From contig NZ_NIST01000001.1 in NCBI RefSeq assembly GCF_002335745.1, forward strand, positions 2,204,039-2,268,038: a stretch of DNA of 64,000 nucleotides, written 5' to 3'. Positions 45,161 to 52,860 of the stretch are shown piece after piece. A program made the translations under genes and the position numbers. Every line of letters begins with the position of its first letter. The stretch's first letter is position 1. Below the pieces are notes generated by a model. That model was not told the DNA's origin and searched no databases. It was given only the letters and a program-made list of their open reading frames with translations. The stretch comes from Evansella halocellulosilytica (GTDB taxonomy: Bacteria; Bacillota; Bacilli; Bacillales; Salisediminibacteriaceae).

Positions 45161-47238
45161 TGTTTTGGGGGAGGATGAACACAGGTATGGTTTTTAACAT
45201 CAAAGAATCTCAAGAAAGACATTTGATAACTGATTTTCCAAGGAAAGTAAGGAAGTGGGAGAATGTATCAATTCCTATGTCAGACGGTGCAAAATTATCG
45301 GCGCACATTTGGCTGCCAGAGGATGCAGATCAGAACCCGGTTCCAGCAATTATGGAATATATCCCTTATCGGAAAAATGATTTTACAGCTATACGTGATT
45401 CAGTAAGACACCCTTATTTTGCAGGGCATGGTTATGCAAGTATTCGTGTAGACATTCGTGGTTCAGGAGATTCTGATGGGGTATTGCTCGATGAATATTT
45501 AAAACAGGAGCAAGATGATGCATTGGAAGTGTTAAGCTGGATCGCAGACCAGCCGTGGTGTACTGGTTCTATTGGAATGATCGGAAAATCATGGGGAGGT
45601 TTTAACAGCTTGCAAGTCGCCGCTAGGCAGCATCCGGCATTAAAGGCAATTATTACTTTATGTTCTACTGATGACCGTTTTGCTGATGATGTTCATTACA
45701 GAGGTGGAAATGTGATGGCATCAGATATGCTTTGGTGGTCCTCGACGATGTTTGCTTATAATGCCCGTCCTCAAGATCCGAATGTTGTCGGAGAAAGCTG
45801 GCGGGAGAATTGGCTTAATAGATTAGAGAATACACCACCATTTGTCGAAAAATGGTTACAACATCAACGTAGAGATGATTATTGGAAGCATGGATCAATC
45901 TGTGAAAATTATGATGATATTCAGATTCCTGTTTTTGCAGTAAGCGGATGGCAAGATGGCTATACTGATTCAGTATTCCGATTACTTGAACATTTACCAA
46001 ATGAAAGTAAGGGGCTTATTGGTCCTTGGGCGCATGAATATCCTGAAGTAGCAACACCAGAACCAGCAATTGGTTTTTTACAAGAGTGCATACGCTGGTG
46101 GGATAAGTGGTTAAAAGGGAAAGATACAGGGATCATGGATGAGCCGAAGCTCATTTCATGGATACAAGAGAGCGAGCTTCCTGAAGTAACATATGAGAAA
46201 CGTCCTGGAAAATGGGTCGGAGACGATTCATGGCCATCAAAAAATATTGATGAAGCGTCATTATGGCTTACTGACGGAAAGCTAACTGATCATGTGATAG
46301 ATGGTGAAGAGTATACGATTCCGAGTGTACAGGGACACGGCTTTTATGCTGGAGTATTTTGTCCATTTGGCCAGCCAGGAGATTTGCCTGCCGATCAGCG
46401 GTTGGAAAACGGGAAATCAGTTGTTTTCACATCTGAACCTATGAAAAAATCAATCGATTTATTAGGCCATCCTGTTTTTCATGCTGAAATCAGTTCAGAT
46501 CAGGAGAATGCACTTCTAGCGGTGCGCCTTTGTGACAAGGCACCGACTGGCGAATCGACGCTCATTAGCTGGGGGATGCTGAACTTAAATCATCGGAATT
46601 CTCATGAGTTTCCAGAAGAACTGGAGCTAGGGAAGAAATATCAAATATCCGTAAAGCTAGACTCATTAGGTCAAAATATTCCTGAGGGACACCGACTAGA
46701 GGTAGCCATTTCTCCAACGTACTGGCCGCAAGCATGGCCATCTCCTAAACCTGTGAACTTAACGGTTTTTTCAGGTGAAAATACTCGCTTAGCATTGCCG
46801 ATTCGAACAGCACAGCCTGAAGATAAGGAGTGCGGAAAATTTGATGTTCCTGAAACAGCGGAAGTGATAGACAGAGAGATCCTTCGAAAAGAAGAACGAA
46901 CGCGTAAGGTTATTCATAATCCAATCGATGGAGTATGGACTTTGGAGGACTATTCTGATGAGGGGGAACGTCGGTTGCTCTTAAATGGAATAGAACATGG
47001 AAGTGTTAATAAAAATACGTACACAATAAAAGAAAATGATCCACTATCTGCACATGTAAAATGTGAATGGGAGTTAACAGTCGGGCGTGGAAATTGGCAG
47101 ACGAAACTAGTGACAAATAGTGAAATGAGTTGCGATGAAGAAAGTTTTTATTTAGTGAACACAATGACTGCCTATGAGAACGATGAAAAAGTCTTCAACA
47201 AAACATGGAAAAAAGAAATCAAAAGAGAGTTTAATTAG
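45160..47238 (+). CDS. CocE/NonD family hydrolase (X-Pro dipeptidyl-peptidase S15-like)
   Basis: The protein of up to 692 residues has an alpha/beta hydrolase domain with nucleophile Ser in GMIGKSWGGFNSLQ, RVDIRGSGDSDG, and a C-terminal jelly-roll domain (HPVFHAEISSDQENALLAVRL). The family includes cocaine esterase, glutaryl-7-ACA acylase and X-Pro peptidases. No signal peptide is seen. The ATG at 45160 overlaps the TetR stop, but GGGGGAGG lies just before in-frame ATGs at 45175 and 45187, so the true start may be one of these. The stop overlaps an interspersed repeat. Confidence 0.88.
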   Translation: MFWGRMNTGMVFNIKESQERHLITDFPRKVRKWENVSIPMSDGAKLSAHIWLPEDADQNPVPAIMEYIPYRKNDFTAIRDSVRHPYFAGHGYASIRVDIRGSGDSDGVLLDEYLKQEQDDALEVLSWIADQPWCTGSIGMIGKSWGGFNSLQVAARQHPALKAIITLCSTDDRFADDVHYRGGNVMASDMLWWSSTMFAYNARPQDPNVVGESWRENWLNRLENTPPFVEKWLQHQRRDDYWKHGSICENYDDIQIPVFAVSGWQDGYTDSVFRLLEHLPNESKGLIGPWAHEYPEVATPEPAIGFLQECIRWWDKWLKGKDTGIMDEPKLISWIQESELPEVTYEKRPGKWVGDDSWPSKNIDEASLWLTDGKLTDHVIDGEEYTIPSVQGHGFYAGVFCPFGQPGDLPADQRLENGKSVVFTSEPMKKSIDLLGHPVFHAEISSDQENALLAVRLCDKAPTGESTLISWGMLNLNHRNSHEFPEELELGKKYQISVKLDSLGQNIPEGHRLEVAISPTYWPQAWPSPKPVNLTVFSGENTRLALPIRTAQPEDKECGKFDVPETAEVIDREILRKEERTRKVIHNPIDGVWTLEDYSDEGERRLLLNGIEHGSVNKNTYTIKENDPLSAHVKCEWELTVGRGNWQTKLVTNSEMSCDEESFYLVNTMTAYENDEKVFNKTWKKEIKREFN

Positions 47239-47273
47239 ACAAGTGCCAGTCACCTCCCGATATTTGTCGAATG
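47238..47273 (+). repeat. Interspersed repeat at the hydrolase stop
   Basis: GACAAGTGCCAGTCACCTCCC and GATATTTGTCGAATG start at the last base of the TAG stop codon. Confidence 0.85.
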
Positions 47274-47299
47274 ACGTTGTGTGATAAAGGTTTATAGGT

Positions 47300-47384
47300 G
47301 GCTGTCTTAAAAGGGTGAACCTGTACTCTGCCAGTACAAAAATCTTTGATGGAGAGGGTTCACTGCTTTAGGACAGCCTTTTTT
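47300..47384 (+). terminator. Long hairpin terminator after the hydrolase operon
   Basis: GGCTGTC (47300) pairs with GACAGCC (47372) and the stem continues imperfectly through GGGTGAACC/GGGTTCAC. A T run follows at 47379-47384. The 85-nt size and terminal repeats would also fit a miniature mobile element that acts as a terminator. Confidence 0.75.
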
Positions 47385-47385
47385 A

Positions 47386-48711
47386 CTAGTATAAGAAGAA
47401 AATTAGCACTGTAGTTAATAGTCCAACCCAAATGGATAGTAAAATACAATAACCCATAATATTTCTTATATTTAGACCAACGACACTAAGAATTGGTAAA
47501 GCCCAAAAAGGCTGGATTAAATTCGTCCATGCATCTCCCCATCCGACAGCCATTGCTGTCATACCTGGATCTACTCCGAGCTGTATAGCAGCTGGAATTT
47601 GGAGAGGACCTTGTAATGCCCACTGTCCCCCTCCAGAAGGAGCCAATATATTTATAAATCCACCTGCCCAATATGAGAAAACATGAAATGTATTGCTTGT
47701 CGCTACTGATGCCATTCCATCAATAATGAATTCCCCTAATCCTGAACTGCCGAGTAAAGCAATAATCCCTGCATAAAAGGGGAATTGTAAGATGATTGGT
47801 GAAATAGAAGTTGCAGCTTGCTTAAACGCATTGGCAAATTGACCTAATGAGCGGTGAAAGAATAGCCCTGATGATAAAAAGAATAGATTAATAACATTCA
47901 AGTCTAAGTCTCCGCCTTTAGCAAAATGAGTGAAAATAAAAATTAACCCAATTGCTCCAGTGACAAATCCTAGTATCGGTGTTGTTTCTAATTTTTTTGC
48001 TGGTGTAAGATCGTTTTCCTCCAATACCGTCACTTTAGGTTCATTTATAGATTCTTTCTCCTTATAGGGGGTAATTTCTGATTTGTTTTTTGGGGACATT
48101 AAAGTAATGAAAATAGGCATAGTGATGACAAGGGAAAGGAAAATGAGAATCGTAGATGGATGAAAAATTGTCTGCGAGGTTGGTATGACTCCCATTATGT
48201 CAACAAGAAAATGATTACTCGTTGCGATAGTTAGCCCAATAGAGCTTGATAGACCTGCAGAGTAGAGAACGGTTGGTGCATAAGCTGAAGCAACGAGTAA
48301 TGGAAAGTGTGCTTCTTGATTACGCTTGCCAATTTCACGAGCAAGTATAGCACCTACTACGACAGCTAATCCCCAATTAATATAATAAGCAAGTGAAGTG
48401 ACGATAAAGATGAGTACATAAGGCTTTTTAGAACCACCAGAAAACGTAGCAATTTTTTGTAACCCACTACTAATGAAAGGGACAGAGGCTAAGACCATCC
48501 CTGTCATTAACAGCAAGACCATTTGCATCGTGAATGCTAAGTACGTCCAGAAACCTTCTCCCCATGATTGTATAAGTTGCACTGGTTCTGAAATGTTCAT
48601 CAGCCACCCTGCTAGAAATACGAGCAAAGTCATGACAATCGCAATAACAAATGCATCTGGCAAGTATCGTTCCACTATTTGTGAAAATCGGTTTGCAATT
48701 CTTGATAACAT
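47386..48711 (-). CDS. Short-chain fatty acid permease (AtoE family)
   Basis: The 441-residue membrane protein has about 12 hydrophobic segments. It contains typical AtoE blocks: VERYLPDAFVIAIVMTLLVFLAGW, SLAYYINWGLAVVVGAILARE and NILAPSGGGQWALQGP. The family is proposed to take up short-chain fatty acids such as acetoacetate or butyrate. AGGAGGG precedes the ATG. It is not next to CoA-transferase genes here, so the physiological substrate is open. Confidence 0.88.
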   Translation of the reverse strand: MLSRIANRFSQIVERYLPDAFVIAIVMTLLVFLAGWLMNISEPVQLIQSWGEGFWTYLAFTMQMVLLLMTGMVLASVPFISSGLQKIATFSGGSKKPYVLIFIVTSLAYYINWGLAVVVGAILAREIGKRNQEAHFPLLVASAYAPTVLYSAGLSSSIGLTIATSNHFLVDIMGVIPTSQTIFHPSTILIFLSLVITMPIFITLMSPKNKSEITPYKEKESINEPKVTVLEENDLTPAKKLETTPILGFVTGAIGLIFIFTHFAKGGDLDLNVINLFFLSSGLFFHRSLGQFANAFKQAATSISPIILQFPFYAGIIALLGSSGLGEFIIDGMASVATSNTFHVFSYWAGGFINILAPSGGGQWALQGPLQIPAAIQLGVDPGMTAMAVGWGDAWTNLIQPFWALPILSVVGLNIRNIMGYCILLSIWVGLLTTVLIFFLY

Positions 48712-48763
48712 GCAGATCCCTCCTAGTCCCCATTTCTAAAAATATATACAAGTATCCAAAAAG

Positions 48764-48799
48764 ATAGAAGTGCCAGTCACTTCCCGAAATTTGTCGAAC
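48764..48799 (+). repeat. Interspersed repeat upstream of atoE-like gene
   Basis: AGAAGTGCCAGTCACTTCCC then GAAATTTGTCGAAC. It lies between divergent units. Confidence 0.75.
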
Positions 48800-48804
48800 A
48801 AAAC

Positions 48805-48915
48805 ATCAAAAAAAATTGATTTTACACTTGCTAAATAATTCCTTCCGATCTACAATAAAATTAATCAATAAATTTTGATTTATAAATCGTGTTAAATATA
48901 TCAAAATTTATTGAT
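48805..48915. promoter_or_regulatory. Cluster of ArsR-like operators ATCAA-N6-TTGAT
   Basis: Three 16-bp palindromes, ATCAA-N6-TTGAT, occur at 48805-48820, 48864-48879 and 48900-48915. The last two are also perfect inverted repeats of each other. A fourth copy, identical to the first, is at 49131-49146. The shape and sequence resemble ArsR/SmtB-family metal-sensor sites. Confidence 0.65.
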
Positions 48916-48941
48916 GAAAAATAAAGTAAGGAGGGATGATT

Positions 48942-49115
48942 ATGTTAGACAGCGACTTATTTTTAAAGGCAGAAAATGAATACAGGCATAGCGAGTTAAG
49001 TCATGATTATATTGGAGCTAATAGAATGAGCTATGACCGATGGTTCAAAAAGTTGAAACGATTATTTATGAAAAAACAATCGACTCAACTGCAGATGCAG
49101 TGTTGTGAGGCTTAG
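48942..49115 (+). CDS. Small protein ending in a CC motif
   Basis: A 57-residue protein, starting MLDSDLFLKAENEYRHSEL and ending in MQCCEA, follows a strong TAAGGAGGG. The middle is basic (RWFKKLKRLFMKK). No family is recognised. The operators in front and the paired cysteines suggest metal or metalloid response together with the next small gene. Confidence 0.6.
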   Translation: MLDSDLFLKAENEYRHSELSHDYIGANRMSYDRWFKKLKRLFMKKQSTQLQMQCCEA

Positions 49116-49130
49116 AAATTTAAATTATAT

Positions 49131-49146
49131 ATCAAAAAAAATTGAT
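49131..49146. promoter_or_regulatory. ArsR-like operator between the two small genes
   Basis: ATCAA-AAAAAA-TTGAT, identical to the site at 48805-48820. It lies 21 bp before the second small start codon. Confidence 0.6.
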
Positions 49147-49167
49147 TAATTAAAGGAGCGATGAGAG

Positions 49168-49305
49168 ATGGGACAATTTATGAAGAGAAAGAAAGATCAT
49201 GAAAAAGAGATAGGGTGCTGCGGAGTAGAAATTGTTGAAGAAAAAGAATGTGAATCAGAGGAATGTTGTGATTCAACAGACGATACTAAAGAATCATGCT
49301 GCTAA
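49168..49305 (+). CDS. Small cysteine-rich protein
   Basis: A 45-residue acidic protein with seven cysteines, arranged as GCCGVEIVEE, KEC, EECC and a terminal SCC. AAGGAG precedes the ATG. The cysteine pairs would suit binding of a soft metal or metalloid. It has no N-terminal signal. The function is not known; regulation by a metal-sensing ArsR-type protein is inferred from the adjacent operator. Confidence 0.65.
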   Translation: MGQFMKRKKDHEKEIGCCGVEIVEEKECESEECCDSTDDTKESCC

Positions 49306-49354
49306 ATCAAATTAAATAAGCAACTCCACAATCTCAAAAAGACGCTTTTTGTAA

Positions 49355-49387
49355 ATAACTTCCAGGTGCCAGACACCTGGAAGTTAT
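49355..49387. repeat. Palindromic GGTGCCAGACACC repeat
   Basis: ATAACTTCCAGGTG and CACCTGGAAGTTAT are perfect 14-nt arms around CCAGA. It belongs to the same core family as 411-453 and 55251-55279. Confidence 0.75.
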
Positions 49388-49464
49388 AGGGATTTATAGA
49401 AAGTTATAGGAAATATATGGTCATTTTGGGCTTCGTTGGTTTTGTAGTCACACTGTTTTTCAAG

Positions 49465-49686
49465 TTAAGTAAGCTTGTTTAATATTTCATTTCGTTCATG
49501 TTTCTCTTCGTCATTCGCTAAATCGTATTTCTTCAATGCGTGAAATACCTCGTTTAACACTTGTTGGTCCGGTTTTTTGCTAAGCAGCACATTGACAGCA
49601 TCGTAAATGTGACTTGGCAGAAATTCTTTTTGACTTTCGAGTTTTTTACTTACATCTTCAAGAGAGTGGTCGATATTACAGGCCAT
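49465..49686 (-). CDS. Small conserved-looking protein, function unknown
   Basis: The 73-residue, probably all-helical protein begins MACNIDHSLEDVSKKLESQ and contains FHALKKYDLANDEEKHERNEIL. AAGGAGGAATCC precedes the ATG, so translation is credible. It lies 35 bases downstream of fdhD on the same strand and may be co-transcribed with it. No domain was recognised. The compact helical make-up could fit a group-specific accessory protein. Confidence 0.6.
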   Translation of the reverse strand: MACNIDHSLEDVSKKLESQKEFLPSHIYDAVNVLLSKKPDQQVLNEVFHALKKYDLANDEEKHERNEILNKLT

Positions 49687-49721
49687 TTTGGATTCCTCCT
49701 TATATTTTCAAACATTGATCA

Positions 49722-50513
49722 TCAAGCTTGGATGATCCGTTCTGGATGAGAATAAACGTTAAAAGATTGTCCACGTATAAAACCGACTGCGGTAATATTT
49801 AAATCTTCAGCGAGTTCAATAGCTAAATCAGTCGGTGCAGATTTTGAAAGGACGATACCAACTCCAATTTTCGCTGCTTTCAACAAAACTTCTGACGAAA
49901 TTCTTCCGCTAAACACTAGCACTTTGTCGCGAATTGACATGCGGTTGAGAAGAGCGTGCCCGTACAATTTGTCGAGAGCGTTGTGACGTCCGATATCTGT
50001 TCGAGTAATAATTAATTTCGACGCATCGCAAAGAGCAGCGTTATGTACTCCCCCCGTTTTTTGAAAAACATTACTTTGTTCCTGCATACTTTTCATGAGA
50101 TAGATGCATTGTGCAGCAGATAACTTCACATTAGACCGAGAAGTTTTGGCAGTCGTTGCATCATTGTGAAAATAAAATTGTCTGCTCTTCCCACAGCAAG
50201 ATCCGATAAAACGTTTCGAATATTGCTTTTGGCTCGTCACATGCTCGGCATGTAAGTCAACATAGGCGAAGCCTTTGCTTTCATCAAGCGTAAATTGTTT
50301 TACATCTTCCTTGAAACGGATGACTCCTTCAGATGCTAAAAATCCATATACCATTTCTTCAAAATGAGCAGGCGTACATACCATCGTAGCAAATTCTTCA
50401 TCATTCACATAAATCGTTAGCGGAAATTCTGAAACAATTTCATCTGTTGTCGATTGAAAATTCTCATTTGTATATTTTAAAATTTGACGGCTGCTACTAA
50501 TAGGATGTTCCAT
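49722..50513 (-). CDS. fdhD: Formate dehydrogenase accessory sulfurtransferase FdhD
   Basis: A protein of about 263 residues with FdhD hallmarks: the cysteine loop FIGSCCGKSRQF, TGGVHNAALCD, TDIGRHNALDKLYGHAL, and VFSGRISSEVLLKAAKIGVGIVLSKSAPTDLAIELAE. FdhD passes sulfur from a cysteine desulfurase to the bis-MGD cofactor of formate dehydrogenases. The ATG at 50513 is preferred over the GTG at 50522. It is divergent from the transporter and molybdoenzyme genes it presumably serves. Confidence 0.93.
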   Translation of the reverse strand: MEHPISSSRQILKYTNENFQSTTDEIVSEFPLTIYVNDEEFATMVCTPAHFEEMVYGFLASEGVIRFKEDVKQFTLDESKGFAYVDLHAEHVTSQKQYSKRFIGSCCGKSRQFYFHNDATTAKTSRSNVKLSAAQCIYLMKSMQEQSNVFQKTGGVHNAALCDASKLIITRTDIGRHNALDKLYGHALLNRMSIRDKVLVFSGRISSEVLLKAAKIGVGIVLSKSAPTDLAIELAEDLNITAVGFIRGQSFNVYSHPERIIQA

Positions 50514-50729
50514 CGCGATCACTCATTTCTCGATCAGTTTGACTCATATATAAACATATTCTATTTTAATTCACAAGTCCTAATATATAACTAAATTCAT
50601 AAAAAGTCGCTGGGACATTTGGACAATCCGGCTAAAAAATTTATTTTCATAGAGAAAAAGATTGAATTTTTCACAAAAAGATTATATGATTTATTGAGAG
50701 TTCACAAATCTGTAACATTTATGATGCGA

Positions 50730-50887
50730 GATAGCGAACCTGTCGTCGATTATAAATGTGGGAGATTCTTGAATATTTGTAAGCGGTTTTATGTTGGTCA
50801 TATAGTAGCGAACCCTGCTTGAAACTAACCGACGCTTTCCTTTCACGTCCTGAATTTGGACATTGAAAGTACTAGCGTTGGTTTTTT
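50730..50887 (+). promoter_or_regulatory. Candidate riboswitch or attenuator leader upstream of the OFA transporter
   Basis: No plus-strand gene precedes it, yet a strong terminator is present: AACCGACGCT (50827) with AGCGTTGGTT (50874), then six T. Upstream, GTTGGT (50793) can pair with ACTAAC (50824), which overlaps the terminator arm. Between them the hairpin AGTAG-CGAACC-CTGCT (50804-50819) occurs. A similar hairpin, GATAG-CGAAC-CTGTC, lies at 50730-50744. The same arrangement recurs at 52729-52820. Confidence 0.6.
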
Positions 50888-51030
50888 GGTTTTCAAAAAC
50901 TTTAGCACTGCAGGGTAGTAAAAAGTAGAAAAATAGAAAAGAATTATGTTTTCTTGTTCCATTCGTAAAGCGTTTTCATTGAAGACGACTTCTGTTTACT
51001 CAAACGAATACACAAAGAGGAGTGAAGAAA

Positions 51031-52296
51031 ATGGGTAAAACAAAAAACAGGTGGTTAATTGCACTAGCAGCAGTAGGCATTCATATTTCTATTGGTTCAG
51101 TCTATGCGTGGAGTGTATTTACGAACCCACTCATGAATGAGTTTGGTTGGGATCTCAGTGCTGTATCGATGACATTTAGTATTGCGATTGTATTTTTAGG
51201 GTTATCAGCGGCATTTATGGGACATTTTGTGGAAAAGTATGGTCCCCGTATTTCAGGAATTGTTGCAACTGTCTTTTTTGGGATAGGGATGCTCGGTTCG
51301 GGGCTTGCTGTATTCATTGAATCATTATGGCTGCTTTACTTTACATACGGAGCACTAGGTGGTATAGGGCTTGGTATCGGGTATATTACCCCAGTTTCAA
51401 CATTAGTTAAATGGTTCCCGGATCGTCGTGGGTTAGCAACAGGTCTTGCCATTATGGGTTTTGGTTTTTCAGCGATGATTGCAAGTCCAGTAATGGAAGC
51501 GTTAATTAACAGTGTCGGAATTGCGAGTACATTTATTACATTAGGAATTGTTTACTTTGTTGTTATGACCGCCTCTTCACTTTACTTGGAGCGGCCGCCT
51601 GAAGGATGGATGCCTGAAGGATTTAAACAACAAGTGGAAAGCGGAGATAAGAAACCAGCAACTGATTTGTCACAGCTAACCGCAAATGAAGCGGTGAAAA
51701 CAGCTCGTTTTTGGTATTTATGGATGATGTTATTTATAAATGTGACGTGCGGGATTGCGATCATCTCGGTTGCATCACCGATGGCACAGGAAATCGCTGG
51801 ATTATCAGCGGCAGCAGCAGCAACGATGGTCGGAATAATGGGTGTCTTTAACGGGGTTGGACGTATTGGTTGGGCTTCGATTTCAGACTATATCGGAAGA
51901 CCGAATTTATATATGACATTCTTCATTATCCAAATTGTCTCATTTTTACTATTACCAAGTATTACACACGCACTTATTTTCCAGCTAATTATCTTTGTCA
52001 TTATGTCTTGCTATGGTGGAGGTTTTGCTGCAATTCCAGCTTTTATCGGAGATGTATTTGGAACGAAACAACTAGGAGCGATTCACGGATATATTTTAAC
52101 AGCATGGGCGGCTGCAGGAATTGTTGGACCGATTCTCGCCTCTTGGATTAGGGAAACGACAGAAAGCTATGCAGGTACATTATACATTTTCGGTGGAATG
52201 TTTATCGTTGCCTTTATCGTATCTTTATTAATCCGTGTAGATATAAAAAAGATCCGAGAACAACAAAAACAACAGCTCAAATCGATGGCGAGTTAG
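51031..52296 (+). CDS. OFA-type MFS transporter (oxalate/formate antiporter family)
   Basis: The 421-residue protein has 12 membrane segments and the OFA subfamily start (NRWLIALAAVGIHISIGSVYAWSVFTNP), FGWDLSAVSMTFSIAIVFLGLSAAFMG, and the central RRGLATGLAIMGFGFSA. Family members exchange oxalate and formate or import monocarboxylates. The location between fdhD and the molybdoenzyme suggests formate or a related acid. The ATG at 51031 follows AGAGGAG. A cre-like sequence (GTAAAGCGTTTTCA) precedes it with two mismatches. A terminator-containing leader is upstream. Confidence 0.88.
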   Translation: MGKTKNRWLIALAAVGIHISIGSVYAWSVFTNPLMNEFGWDLSAVSMTFSIAIVFLGLSAAFMGHFVEKYGPRISGIVATVFFGIGMLGSGLAVFIESLWLLYFTYGALGGIGLGIGYITPVSTLVKWFPDRRGLATGLAIMGFGFSAMIASPVMEALINSVGIASTFITLGIVYFVVMTASSLYLERPPEGWMPEGFKQQVESGDKKPATDLSQLTANEAVKTARFWYLWMMLFINVTCGIAIISVASPMAQEIAGLSAAAAATMVGIMGVFNGVGRIGWASISDYIGRPNLYMTFFIIQIVSFLLLPSITHALIFQLIIFVIMSCYGGGFAAIPAFIGDVFGTKQLGAIHGYILTAWAAAGIVGPILASWIRETTESYAGTLYIFGGMFIVAFIVSLLIRVDIKKIREQQKQQLKSMAS

Positions 52297-52360
52297 TTGA
52301 CAAAATGATAGATAATTTAATACCTTAAGATAAGAACTTACAAAGGGATTGAAGAAAACG

Positions 52361-52726
52361 ATGAATAAATATGAGGCTGAATTTAGTAATCTCGTGAGAG
52401 CCTTTCGAAAAAGGCATATGGGAAAAGGCCCGAGCAAAATTAATACAACGTTTTGCAAAAAGTGGGCTATTTGCGAAATGGAAGGCAACTTGTCTCCAGT
52501 CGAGAAATTTATCGCAAGTGCTGATGACGGTAAACAAATGCTCCGTTCTGCACGGACAGAGATGGTCAAGGATATGTACAGAAAGAATCACCCGGTCGAA
52601 ATGGAAGAATTTCTTGGCTGCCACTTTGTCGATTTATTTGTCGATATAGATATTGAACGGGATTTCGGCATGTCAATCTTCGTTTTCGATGAAGACATCG
52701 AACAAAAGTTTTTGAAAAAAGAATAG
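52361..52726 (+). CDS. DUF2294 family protein
   Basis: The 121-residue protein matches DUF2294: FSNLVRAFRKRHMGKGPSKINTTFCKKWAICEMEGNLSPVEKFIA, followed by RTEMVKDMYRKNHPVEMEEFLGC. In Bacillus these proteins often accompany formate dehydrogenase genes, but the function is not known. The ATG at 52361 is poorly spaced from AAAGGGA; a TTG at 52349 is an alternative. The next leader RNA starts right at its stop. Confidence 0.82.
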   Translation: MNKYEAEFSNLVRAFRKRHMGKGPSKINTTFCKKWAICEMEGNLSPVEKFIASADDGKQMLRSARTEMVKDMYRKNHPVEMEEFLGCHFVDLFVDIDIERDFGMSIFVFDEDIEQKFLKKE

Positions 52727-52728
52727 TA

Positions 52729-52820
52729 TTGGTTTGGCACTTGGCAGCGATCCTGCTTAAGACTTAACCACCGTAACAGTCTCCAGTACTCAATTTGTTG
52801 GAAACGTGCGGTGGTTTTTT
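52729..52820 (+). promoter_or_regulatory. Candidate riboswitch or attenuator leader upstream of the molybdoenzyme
   Basis: TGGTT (52730) can pair with AACCA (52766). Between them lies the hairpin GGCAG-CGATC-CTGCT (52743-52757), which resembles the transporter leader in sequence and structure. The terminator AACCACCG (52766)/CGGTGGTT (52809) with six T shares the AACC strand. The gene starts 41 bp later. It could also act as a plain terminator of the preceding gene. Confidence 0.55.
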
Positions 52821-52860
52821 ATTTCAGGAATAATGGGTACATCATCAAGGAGTGAATAGC

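Noticed and set aside
47300-47384. Complete miniature transposable element
   Set aside because: It has terminal inverted repeats, but no target duplication could be seen and the T run makes a plain terminator sufficient.
50619-50822. 67-codon plus-strand frame upstream of the OFA transporter
   Set aside because: No ribosome binding site, no recognisable family, and it overlaps the structured leader and its conserved hairpins. RNA function is more likely.
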